A program made the translations under genes and the position numbers. The notes below the pieces were generated by a model. That model was not told the DNA's origin. It was given only the letters and a program-made list of their open reading frames with translations, and did no database searches. Positions 36,594 through 44,299 of a stretch of 64,000 bases of DNA are shown piece after piece; the first letter of the stretch is position 1; each line of letters begins with the position of its first letter. Source of the DNA: Pseudochelatococcus lubricantis (GTDB taxonomy: Bacteria; Pseudomonadota; Alphaproteobacteria; Rhizobiales; Beijerinckiaceae); NCBI RefSeq assembly GCF_011762225.1, contig NZ_JAASQI010000006.1, positions 1 to 64,000 of the forward strand. Reading direction: 5' to 3'.

Positions 36594-37393
36594 TGCTTCT
36601 CGATTTTCGCAAGCTCGGCGCATGGAAGTGGGCGCTTTCGGCGATCTGCGGGCTGATGACGCTGTTCCTGCTCCTGCCGATCCTTTTCATCGTGGCCCTG
36701 TCCTTCGGCAGTTCTCGCTGGCTCATCTTTCCACCGCCGGGTTGGACCTTGCGCTGGTATGAGGAGCTTTTCGCCGATCCGCGCTGGATAGACGCGGCGC
36801 TGACCTCGGCCAAGATCGCGGTCATCGTCATGGTGCTGTCGGTGGTGCTGGGCCTGCTGGTGTCGCTGGCGCTGGTGCGCGGGCGTTTCCGGGGCAGGGC
36901 GGTGCTGCGCGCCTTCTTCCTCACGCCGATGGTCCTGCCGGTGATCATCGTCGCGGTGGCGCTTTACGCGGCCTTTCTGCGGCTGGGGCTCAGCGGCACG
37001 CTCGTGGGCTTCGTGATCGCCCATCTGGTGGTGGCGCTGCCGTTTTCGATCATTACCATTTCGGGCGCGCTGGAAACCTTCGATCCCGCCATTGAGGACG
37101 CCGCCATCCTCTGCGGCGCGAGCCCGTGGGAGGCGCGTCTGCGCGTGACCATGCCGTGCATCAGCCACGGCCTGTTCTCGGCGGCCATCTTCTCGTTCCT
37201 CATTTCATGGGACGAGGTGGTGCTGGCGATCTTCATGGCCTCGCCCTCGCTCCAGACGCTGCCGGTCAAGGTGTGGACCACGCTCAGGCAGGACCTGACA
37301 CCGGTGATCGCCGCGGCCTCCACGCTTCTCATCGCGCTGACGGTGCTTCTGATGGTCATCGCCGCCCTGATCCGCAAAGGTAAAGCAAGATGA
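36593..37393 (+). CDS. ABC transporter permease (PotC-like)
   Basis: This 266-residue permease has about six helices and the EAA motif EDAAILCGASPWEARLRVTM. It is the second channel subunit, coupled by overlap to the first permease and by ATGA to the ATPase gene. The C-terminus ends IRKGKAR, as usual for this group. Confidence 0.9.
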   Translation: MLLDFRKLGAWKWALSAICGLMTLFLLLPILFIVALSFGSSRWLIFPPPGWTLRWYEELFADPRWIDAALTSAKIAVIVMVLSVVLGLLVSLALVRGRFRGRAVLRAFFLTPMVLPVIIVAVALYAAFLRLGLSGTLVGFVIAHLVVALPFSIITISGALETFDPAIEDAAILCGASPWEARLRVTMPCISHGLFSAAIFSFLISWDEVVLAIFMASPSLQTLPVKVWTTLRQDLTPVIAAASTLLIALTVLLMVIAALIRKGKAR

Positions 37394-38478
37394 CAACACC
37401 CTTTCTGCATATCAACGGCCTCCGCAAGGTCTACGGCAACGTGGTCGCCACCGACCATGTCGAGCTTGCTATCTCGAAGGGCGAATTCATGACCTTCCTC
37501 GGCCCGTCGGGCTCGGGAAAGTCGACCACACTCTATATTCTTGCGGGCTTTCAGGACCCCACCGCCGGCGACATCCTGCTGCAGGGCCGCTCGTTGCTGT
37601 CGACGCCGTCGCACAAGCGCAACATCGGCATGGTTTTCCAGCGTTACACGCTGTTTCCGCATCTCAGCGTGGGCGAGAACGTCGCTTTCCCGCTGCGTGT
37701 GCGCCGCGCCGGCAAGGACGAGATCGACCGGAAGGTGAAGAAGGCGCTCAAGCTCGTGCGTCTCGACGGGTTCGAGGATCGGATGCCTGCCAACATGTCT
37801 GGCGGCCAGCAGCAGCGCGTCGCCCTGGCGCGGGCGCTGGTCTACGATCCGCCTGTGCTGTTGATGGACGAGCCGCTTTCGGCGCTGGACAAGAAGCTGC
37901 GCGAGGAAATCCAGTTCGAGATCCGCCGCATCCATCAGGAAACCGGGGTCACGATCCTCTACGTCACCCATGATCAGGAGGAGGCGTTACGGCTGTCCGA
38001 CCGGATCGCCATCTTCAACAAGGGCAAGATCGAGCAGGTCGGCACCGGGCCGGAGCTTTACGCTAACCCGGCCACGCATTTCGTCGCCGACTTCATCGGC
38101 GACAGTGCGTTTCTGGGCGGCGAGCTGGCCGCTATCGCCGACGACCGGGCTACCCTGCGCTTCGCCGACGGTGAGGTGCTGGCGGGGGTTCCGCTGCATG
38201 GAACGGGAACGGCAGGAGACAAGGCCGAGCTGATGTTGCGGCCGGAGCGGATCGAGCTGGCTGCCGGTCCCGGACGCGAGGGCGCGACGCTGCCGGTCGT
38301 TGTCGAGGATGTCACCTTCCTTGGTAACAACAGCACCGTCACCGCCCGCACCGGTTGGGGCGACGCGCTGACGGTGCGCTTGAACTTCGGCCATCCGATG
38401 ATCGGCTCCGTCGCGCGCGGCGACAGGCTGCACGTGCAGTGGCAGCCCAAAGACGCTCACGTTTTTGTAAAGCCATAA
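37390..38478 (+). CDS. ABC transporter ATP-binding protein (PotA-like)
   Basis: The 362-residue ATPase has Walker [10 protein letters not shown] (38-46), signature [14 protein letters not shown], Walker B VLLMDEP and the H-loop YVTHDQEEA, then a C-terminal TOBE-type regulatory domain (about 240-360). It powers the polyamine-type importer. It is the last intact gene of the GntR-controlled operon; a gabD remnant starts three bases after its stop. Confidence 0.92.
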   Translation: MTTPFLHINGLRKVYGNVVATDHVELAISKGEFMTFLGPSGSGKSTTLYILAGFQDPTAGDILLQGRSLLSTPSHKRNIGMVFQRYTLFPHLSVGENVAFPLRVRRAGKDEIDRKVKKALKLVRLDGFEDRMPANMSGGQQQRVALARALVYDPPVLLMDEPLSALDKKLREEIQFEIRRIHQETGVTILYVTHDQEEALRLSDRIAIFNKGKIEQVGTGPELYANPATHFVADFIGDSAFLGGELAAIADDRATLRFADGEVLAGVPLHGTGTAGDKAELMLRPERIELAAGPGREGATLPVVVEDVTFLGNNSTVTARTGWGDALTVRLNFGHPMIGSVARGDRLHVQWQPKDAHVFVKP

Positions 38479-38481
38479 GTG

Positions 38482-38671
38482 ATGCAACTGAACGATCCGA
38501 GCCTGCTCTGTACGGATGCCCATGTCGGGAGCGCGCCGCCATAATACCGGGCTGATCTCCACGGAACTTGCGCCTTTCGGCGGCATCAAGCAATCCGGCC
38601 TTGGGCGCGAAGGCTCGCATTACGGGATCGAGGATTATCTGGAGCTGAAAGACGCCTGCCTCTCGATATGA
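38482..38671 (+). pseudogene. gabD: succinate-semialdehyde dehydrogenase gene, both ends only
   Basis: The first codons read MQLNDPSLL, the characteristic start of GabD. A stop follows after about 20 codons. Then, in another frame, come [20 protein letters not shown] and [16 protein letters not shown], ending in a stop: the invariant C-terminal tail of GabD-type dehydrogenases. About 430 central residues, including the catalytic Cys and Glu, are gone. A once-intact gabD here would link the upstream polyamine-type importer and aldehyde dehydrogenase to GABA/succinate metabolism. Confidence 0.75.
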
Positions 38672-38752
38672 GCGCGTCACAGGCATCAAGGACCGGGGAG
38701 ATTTGGCCTTCGGCCGAGCGCGCGCATGCGCGGAAAACGCTCCCTGGCTCAT

Positions 38753-38777
38753 GTTGTCATCTCATGGCAATGACAAC
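38753..38777. terminator. stem-loop downstream of the gabD remnant
   Basis: Perfect 8-bp arms GTTGTCAT (38753-38760) and ATGACAAC (38770-38777) flank a 9-base loop. It may end rightward transcription from the importer operon. Confidence 0.35.
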
Positions 38778-38812
38778 CTGAGACAGGTTTTGATATTGAA
38801 CGAATGCTTGTC

Positions 38813-38834
38813 GATTAAATGATTTCATTTAATC
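38813..38834. terminator. perfect AT-rich palindrome just past the tetR stop
   Basis: Ten-base arms (GATTAAATGA and its complement) are separated by two bases. It starts 11 bp beyond the end of the minus-strand tetR gene, so it could terminate that transcript. Such a symmetric AT-rich site could also be a protein-binding site. Confidence 0.4.
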
Positions 38835-38844
38835 AGAGCGTTCT

Positions 38845-39489
38845 CTACGGAAAAATGGTCCGAAACCAGATCTGGCTGACGACCTGTGTCGCGTCATCGA
38901 CGGGCAACAGCTTCTCGTCATCTGCCGGATGCGCATACCATACATAGGCGGATTGCTCGGTCATCGACGCCAAGGCTTCGAGAGACGTCCTGACGGGCCT
39001 CCCGCTGATCTCGGTTATGCCATGGTCGCGGCGCAATGCGGCGGCTACGCGGACTATATGACTTTCCCGCATATACCACCACATTTTATTGTACCGTTTA
39101 TCTACCATCGTTGCTTCGATGAAGGCGCGCATGACCTTGCGGTGAGTAAGGTAGTGCGACAGGTACCCGTGATTGGATTCCAGAATCGTTTCATAGGGGG
39201 CGGCGCGAAACGTGTACCGGCCGTTGCCGCGGCTGGCCGCGTAAAGCTCGCCATGAATGCCGTGGATGATAGCCAGGAAGACATCATCCTTGTTGTCGAA
39301 ATAGCGGTACAGCGCACCCATCGACAGATCGGCCTTCTCCGCCAGGTCGCTCATGCGCATGGAGACATATCCTGCGTCGCCAAAGACTTCGCGGCCGCTC
39401 TCAAGGATACGCGCCAGTGTGGCTCGCCCTTTGGGCGTGGTGGGTTGCGGCAGGTTCGGTTCTGCTGGTTTTTCCATCGTTCCAGACAT
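38845..39489 (-). CDS. TetR-family transcriptional repressor
   Basis: This 214-residue regulator has the HTH RMSDLAEKADLSMGALYRYF (about residues 45-64) and a helical ligand-binding domain. The start is uncertain: ATGs at 39489 and 39477 are both possible and neither has a strong ribosome-binding site. It is divergent from a long catabolic operon, with a perfect 12-bp palindrome in the 109-bp gap, so it probably represses that operon and itself. A CoA thioester ligand is plausible from context. Confidence 0.87.
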   Translation of the reverse strand: MSGTMEKPAEPNLPQPTTPKGRATLARILESGREVFGDAGYVSMRMSDLAEKADLSMGALYRYFDNKDDVFLAIIHGIHGELYAASRGNGRYTFRAAPYETILESNHGYLSHYLTHRKVMRAFIEATMVDKRYNKMWWYMRESHIVRVAAALRRDHGITEISGRPVRTSLEALASMTEQSAYVWYAHPADDEKLLPVDDATQVVSQIWFRTIFP

Positions 39490-39496
39490 TTAAAAA

Positions 39497-39508
39497 AGTG
39501 ACGTCACT
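39497..39508. promoter_or_regulatory. TetR-type operator
   Basis: AGTGACGTCACT is a perfect 12-bp palindrome eight bases upstream of the tetR start and about 90 bp before the first gene of the divergent operon, a suitable place for repressing both directions. Confidence 0.6.
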
Positions 39509-39598
39509 CTTGTTTTTATGTGGCAATTAGCATAGGCTCAACCCAATCAAAGGACAACCGACGATGATGAACATCGCGGGGGAATCGGGACAAATGCC

Positions 39599-40447
39599 AT
39601 GGTGCTTTTATCTGCCTCGGAAGCCGCGTCGTGCGCTTCCGAAAAGGGAGCCGTATTGCTGGGCGATATATCCGTTGCCTTCAAACGCTTTGGCGAAGGG
39701 CAACCCGTTATATTTGTTCATGGCCTGGCTGAAGACAAGGAAAGCTGGTCGGGGGTCGTGGCGCGCCTGCCCCGGGGTATCCGCGCTCATCTGCTCGATC
39801 TGCGCGGACATGGCGGCTCCACTGTCGGAGAGGGAAACGGAACCGTATCCCAGCTTGCCGGTGATCTCACGGCCTATCTGGAAGAGGTGACGGGGCCCGC
39901 CGCCTGCGTCGGCTTCTCGTTGGGCGGAGTGGTGGCTCTGGAGGCCGCCTTGCAGCGCCCGGATCTGGTTCGCCGCGCCATCGTCATCGGCGCGTCGAGC
40001 AAGGTAGGGCGCGCCGCGGCGGGCTTTTTCGAGGCGCGCATCCAGCAGGCCATGTCGGATATCGACGGGTTTCGCCGCGCACTCGCGGAGGATACGGACG
40101 CGCAGGTCGTGTGCAACCGGCAGGATGTTGCGGCCATTGCCGCCCGTCGGATTGCCGCCGTGGGCGATGGCGCCGGTTATGTCAACGCGGCGCGCGCCAT
40201 GGTGGGGCTGGCAGCCGTGTCTATGACCGAAAGGCTGCGCGACATTCGGGTGCCGGTCCACATCATCCAGGGTGAAAACGATGTCTTCTGTCCGCTAAAG
40301 GCGGCACAGATCATGCGCGATGCCATGCCGGACGCAGGCTACACCAATATCCCCGACGCCGGGCACCTGATCGCAGCTGATCAGCCCGATTTGTTGGCCC
40401 GGGAACTGTCCCGCCTGATCATTCAAAAGCATGGGAGAAGCAGATGA
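39599..40447 (+). CDS. alpha/beta hydrolase
   Basis: This 282-residue cytoplasmic hydrolase has VIFVHGLAED, nucleophile GFSLGG (Ser107), an acid in IQGENDVF and His in DAGHLIAADQPD. It belongs to the broad BioH/3-oxoadipate-enol-lactonase-like group; the substrate is unknown. It is the first gene of the TetR-controlled operon. The start is chosen as the first ATG giving a full N-terminus. Its stop overlaps the SDR start by four bases (ATGA). Confidence 0.83.
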   Translation: MVLLSASEAASCASEKGAVLLGDISVAFKRFGEGQPVIFVHGLAEDKESWSGVVARLPRGIRAHLLDLRGHGGSTVGEGNGTVSQLAGDLTAYLEEVTGPAACVGFSLGGVVALEAALQRPDLVRRAIVIGASSKVGRAAAGFFEARIQQAMSDIDGFRRALAEDTDAQVVCNRQDVAAIAARRIAAVGDGAGYVNAARAMVGLAAVSMTERLRDIRVPVHIIQGENDVFCPLKAAQIMRDAMPDAGYTNIPDAGHLIAADQPDLLARELSRLIIQKHGRSR

Positions 40448-41205
40448 GCGATAGGAAGGTCGCAATAGTTACCGCCGCCGCCGGTGCGGGTATAGGCTCG
40501 GCCGTGGCCCGCCAGCTCGCCGCGGACGGCATGCAAGTCGTGATCACCGACCTGCACGAAGGGCGTATGACCAAACTCTCCGAGGAGTTGTCGCAGGTCT
40601 CCGGGGTGGAGTGCCCGTCCTACAAGCTGGATGTCAGCGATCATGCCGAGGTCGAGGCGGTATTCGGCGCGGTGGCCGACCGTTTGGGACGGATCGATGT
40701 CCTCGTCAACAACGCCGGCTGGTCCAAGATCGAACCCGTTGCCGAGATGTCCCTCGACACCTGGCAACGGTGCCTTGCCATTGACCTAACCGGGACATTC
40801 AGCTGCATGCGCTTCGCGCTGCCGCACATGATCGCTGCCCGCTCGGGGGCGATCGTCAACATCTCGTCGATTTCCGGTTGGGAAATGACCACCGAGCACG
40901 GCGCGGCCTACTCCGCGGCCAAGGCGGGCGTCATGGCGCTGACCCGTGTGGCCGCAGCCGAGAACGGCAAGCATGGCATTCGCGTCAACGCCATCGCGCC
41001 AGGGCTGATCTACAACGACTTCCTGCGCCGCATTTATCCCGACGAGTTTTTCGACAGTTATCTCGAAAAGAAGGCAGTCGTTAACCGGCTCGGCCGCCCT
41101 GAGGACATAGCGCATCTTGTGTCGTTCCTCGTCGATGACGTTAAAGCGGGATATATTACTGGAGAAACATATGGTGTGAGCGGCGGAGTGCATCCGCATG
41201 CTTGA
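40444..41205 (+). CDS. short-chain dehydrogenase/reductase (SDR)
   Basis: This 253-residue classical SDR carries the coenzyme motif TAAAGAGIGSA, the structural NNAG, catalytic Ser in NISSISG and the YSAAK pair. Asp37 (ITDLHEG) suggests NAD(H) preference. In this operon it would suit the 3-hydroxyacyl-CoA dehydrogenase step, but other alcohols are possible. It overlaps the upstream gene by four bases and the amidase gene by eight. Confidence 0.88.
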   Translation: MSDRKVAIVTAAAGAGIGSAVARQLAADGMQVVITDLHEGRMTKLSEELSQVSGVECPSYKLDVSDHAEVEAVFGAVADRLGRIDVLVNNAGWSKIEPVAEMSLDTWQRCLAIDLTGTFSCMRFALPHMIAARSGAIVNISSISGWEMTTEHGAAYSAAKAGVMALTRVAAAENGKHGIRVNAIAPGLIYNDFLRRIYPDEFFDSYLEKKAVVNRLGRPEDIAHLVSFLVDDVKAGYITGETYGVSGGVHPHA

Positions 41206-42595
41206 CAGGAACGACATTTTCGTCGGCGCTGCCCCCTCGGCCTGCAGTCTATTGGGCGCTTTCCGGCGCCGTGATCTCTCGCCGGTCGAAGTTGCCGGTG
41301 CGTCGCTGGAACGGATCCGCGATTGCGACGACACGCTCAGGGCCATGGTGCTCGTGCTCGACCAACTTGCGCTGACCCAGGCGAGGCAGGCCGAGGACGC
41401 ATGGCGGACGGGGGATGCGGCGCCGCTGGCCGGCGTTCCGATCACCATCAAGGACACCTTCGATATCGCGGGATCCGTCACCACGCGGGGGTCGCTGATA
41501 CACAGTCGACACCGCGCCTTCGAGGACAGCGGTGCCGTGCGGCGGTTGCGCGCCGCGGGGGCGGTTTTTGTCGGGAAGACCAACACGGCCGAGTTCGGCC
41601 AGTCCGCCACCTGCGAGAACCGTCTCCCCCAGGTCACCCGCAACCCGTGGAATCTGCGCGCGACACCGGGAGGCTCAAGCGGCGGGGCGGCAGTGTCGGT
41701 GGCGGCGGGATATGTGCCGCTGGCGCTCGGCGCCGACGGCGGCGGCTCCATCCGCATCCCCGCCGCCATGACAGGCATCTTCGGCTTTAAACCGAGTTAC
41801 GGGCTTTGCGCCGACGAGGGCGGCTTCCGGGCCATGAGCGAGTTCGCCTGTGCCGGCCCCATGTCGCACGAGGTTGCCGATGCGCGGCTCTTCCTGTCGG
41901 TTCTCGCGGACAAGGATTTGCCGCGCCAAAGCGTTCGTGAAGCGTTGCGCATCGGACTGTGCGTTTCGCCCGACGATCATCCCGTGGATCCCGGCATCCG
42001 CGCGGCAGTGGTGAAGGCGGCCGCCGCTCTCCGTGATCTCGGGCATGAGGTCGAGGAGATCGATCTGGATCTGCGCGGCTGGGATGAAGTGTTCAATGCT
42101 CTGGTTCTGGCTGAGGAATGGCGCGAACGCGGGTTCATGCTCGATTATTGCGGCGACGACCTGAGCGACTACGCGCTGGCGAGCTTGCGCGCCGCGACGA
42201 GCCTGAGCGTCGAGCAGGTTGCTGCGGCGCGCAGCCGGCACGCCGGTTACCGAGCGCGCATTGCCGGGCTGTTCGACGAGTTCGATGTCCTGCTGACGCC
42301 GGCAACCGCCTCGCCGGCGTTTACTATCGGAGCGCGCCCGCGTGAGATCAACGGGCAGAGGGTCAGCGGCCTTTGGGGGGCGTTTCCCTTCACCAGCCCG
42401 TTCAACGTCGGGGGAAATCCGGCGGCGGCGATCCCCTGTGATACGGCCGGCGGGCTGCCGGTTTCGGTCCAGCTCGTCGGGCGCGCCGGGCAGGACGGGC
42501 CGCTCCTCGATCTAGCGGAGGATCTGGAGGAGGCGTTGACGTTCGGCGAGCGGATCGCGGCACTGCAGTTCACAGGGCGGGTCGGGAATGGATGA
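41198..42595 (+). CDS. amidase (amidase signature family)
   Basis: This 465-residue cytoplasmic enzyme of the Ser-cisSer-Lys family has the full triad: Lys85 (PITIKDTF), cis-Ser160 (PGGSSGG) and nucleophile Ser184 (DGGGSIRIP). It would hydrolyse an amide to acid and ammonia, which in this operon could create the acid that the acyl-CoA ligase activates. GatA is unlikely because no gatB/gatC genes are nearby. It overlaps both neighbours by eight bases. Confidence 0.9.
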   Translation: MLDRNDIFVGAAPSACSLLGAFRRRDLSPVEVAGASLERIRDCDDTLRAMVLVLDQLALTQARQAEDAWRTGDAAPLAGVPITIKDTFDIAGSVTTRGSLIHSRHRAFEDSGAVRRLRAAGAVFVGKTNTAEFGQSATCENRLPQVTRNPWNLRATPGGSSGGAAVSVAAGYVPLALGADGGGSIRIPAAMTGIFGFKPSYGLCADEGGFRAMSEFACAGPMSHEVADARLFLSVLADKDLPRQSVREALRIGLCVSPDDHPVDPGIRAAVVKAAAALRDLGHEVEEIDLDLRGWDEVFNALVLAEEWRERGFMLDYCGDDLSDYALASLRAATSLSVEQVAAARSRHAGYRARIAGLFDEFDVLLTPATASPAFTIGARPREINGQRVSGLWGAFPFTSPFNVGGNPAAAIPCDTAGGLPVSVQLVGRAGQDGPLLDLAEDLEEALTFGERIAALQFTGRVGNG

Positions 42596-43337
42596 CCTGC
42601 GCGTCGAAACGCCGGGCGACGGCGTCCGCCTGCTCGTACTCTCCCGCGATGCGCGGCGCAATGCGCTCTCGCGCAAGCTGATCGGCGCGCTGCGCGACGC
42701 TGTCGCCGCAGCGCGGGTCGAGGGTTTGCGGGCCATCGTCATCGCTGCTGAGGGGCGTGTCTTCTCCGCCGGCGCGGATTTTGCGGAGCTGGACGGCAGC
42801 GTGGCGGATATCGCCTTCGACGAGGAGATGTCGGCGCTCACCGCGAGCCTGCGGGACAGCGCGCTGATTTCCGTTGTGGCGATCAACGGCGCATGTATCG
42901 GCGCGGGGCTCGACCTCGCACTCGCCTGCGACTTCAGGGTCGCCTCGCCCGATGCGATCTTCGCCCTTCCCGCGGTGCGGATGGGGATCCTCTACAATCC
43001 GCGGCGGCTGGCGCAGATACTGCCACGGATGAGCCATGCGGCCGCCACGCGGCTGCTGCTGCTCGCCGAGCGGCTGGACTGCACTGACGCCCGGATCGGC
43101 GGGATCGTCACCCATGTCGCGGATCGGCCAGGTGCGGATGCGGTGCGCGAACGTGCGCTGGAAATCGCCGCAGCAGCGGTGGGGCTTCCCTCGCTCGCGC
43201 AGGAAGCAGCGAAGGCCTTCGTCGCATCGTGCGAAAGCCCCGATTTCAAGGTTGCGGATTGGGAGGCACGGCGGCTCGAACTGCTGGCTTCAGACCAGCG
43301 GCGAGAGGCGCTGGAGCAAGCAAGGACGAAAAAATGA
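42588..43337 (+). CDS. enoyl-CoA hydratase/isomerase (crotonase) family protein
   Basis: The 249-residue crotonase-fold protein has both oxyanion-hole segments (FSAGADFAELDG and NGACIGAGLDLALACDF). The first catalytic Glu of true hydratases, in the LPExxxG segment, is Ala here (FALPAVRMGILYN), and the following stretch NPRRLAQILP is unlike the usual GGTQRL. A different activity (isomerase, hydrolase or lyase) is therefore likely. It overlaps the amidase gene by eight bases and the MaoC gene by four. Confidence 0.86.
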   Translation: MDDLRVETPGDGVRLLVLSRDARRNALSRKLIGALRDAVAAARVEGLRAIVIAAEGRVFSAGADFAELDGSVADIAFDEEMSALTASLRDSALISVVAINGACIGAGLDLALACDFRVASPDAIFALPAVRMGILYNPRRLAQILPRMSHAAATRLLLLAERLDCTDARIGGIVTHVADRPGADAVRERALEIAAAAVGLPSLAQEAAKAFVASCESPDFKVADWEARRLELLASDQRREALEQARTKK

Positions 43338-44167
43338 AGCATCCGGAAACATTTCACGATCTGATCGGCCTCGACCTCGGCACGCAGGAGATCGGCTGGA
43401 CCGAGAAGGACGCGATCCTCTATGCCCTGGCCTGCGGGGCGAGGGCGCACGAACTCGATCTGGTCTATGAGCGCGACCTGCGGCCTCTGCCCGGCCTTGT
43501 AAGCGCGCTCGGCTTGTGGGCGGTGGAGCGGTGCGGCGATCTGGGCGTATACGACCGGAAGAAGTCGCTACATGTGTCCCAGGGGATTGATATCCACGCG
43601 CACGAGGGCGGCGCATTTCTGCCGCGCAGTGCACGTTTTCCCGCTCGGGCACGGGTCGCAGCGGTATGGGACAAAGGCAAGGCCACCATCGTCGAGATCG
43701 AGGTCACCAGCGTATTCTTCAGCGCCACCTATTCCATATTCCTGCCCGGCATCGGGGGCTGGGGAGGGCTGAACGCGCCTGCGCCCGCCAAAGCGGACGC
43801 ATTGCCCGCGCTGGCGCCGCTGGCCGAGTACGCGACATCGCCAGAGCAGGCGGTGCTTTATCGGCTGACCGGAGATCTGCATCCGGTGCACGTCGATCCC
43901 GAGATAGCACGCGGCTACGGCTTCGATCGGCCGATCCTGCACGGGCTGTGCACGCTTGGCATAGCGCTGAAACTGCTGGGGCCGGCGTTCGGCGATCATC
44001 CAGCCGCGTTGCAGGCCGCGACCGCGCGCCTGAGTTCACCTGTGTTGCCCGGTGATGTCCTGACGCTGCGCGCCGCGCCGCGGGAGGGAGGCGTGGCGTT
44101 CGACGTCGTCGTAGGAGATCGGCAGGTGCTCAAGGACGGCTGGGCCCGCTACGCGCCTGGAAGCTGA
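43334..44167 (+). CDS. MaoC-family (R)-specific enoyl-CoA hydratase, double hotdog
   Basis: The 277 residues form two hotdog domains: a degenerate N-terminal one (MKHPETFHDLIGLDLGTQ) and a C-terminal one with the hydratase-2 motif YRLTGDLHPVHVDPEIARGY and PILHGLCTLG, where Asp and His are catalytic. It hydrates 2-enoyl-CoA and probably provides the hydration step that the altered crotonase upstream cannot. The ATG overlaps the crotonase stop. A palindromic hairpin begins at its last base. Confidence 0.88.
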   Translation: MKHPETFHDLIGLDLGTQEIGWTEKDAILYALACGARAHELDLVYERDLRPLPGLVSALGLWAVERCGDLGVYDRKKSLHVSQGIDIHAHEGGAFLPRSARFPARARVAAVWDKGKATIVEIEVTSVFFSATYSIFLPGIGGWGGLNAPAPAKADALPALAPLAEYATSPEQAVLYRLTGDLHPVHVDPEIARGYGFDRPILHGLCTLGIALKLLGPAFGDHPAALQAATARLSSPVLPGDVLTLRAAPREGGVAFDVVVGDRQVLKDGWARYAPGS

Positions 44168-44195
44168 AGCGATTTCGGATTAGACGGAATCGCTT
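44167..44195. repeat. palindromic hairpin, probable intergenic repeat
   Basis: Arms AAGCGATTTCG (44167-44177) and CGGAATCGCTT (44185-44195) pair with one G-T, loop of seven bases. This sequence type recurs between genes in rhizobial genomes as far as I recall. It could end transcription from the hydrolase-MaoC block before the importer genes, or just modulate it. Confidence 0.5.
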
Positions 44196-44299
44196 GATCA
44201 ATAAAAAACCCTTAAAAATCAAAAAGTTATATGAATTTCGCGTTTTAACGAAAGCAGGGCGCCTCTAAAGAGCGATCAAACCAGAGAGGGAATATATAA

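Noticed and set aside
39564-39890. An alternative start with an AAGGACA ribosome-binding site just upstream of the alpha/beta hydrolase at 39599.
   Set aside because: It opens a different frame with no recognisable protein; the hydrolase frame has full family motifs. The leader might still affect translation.
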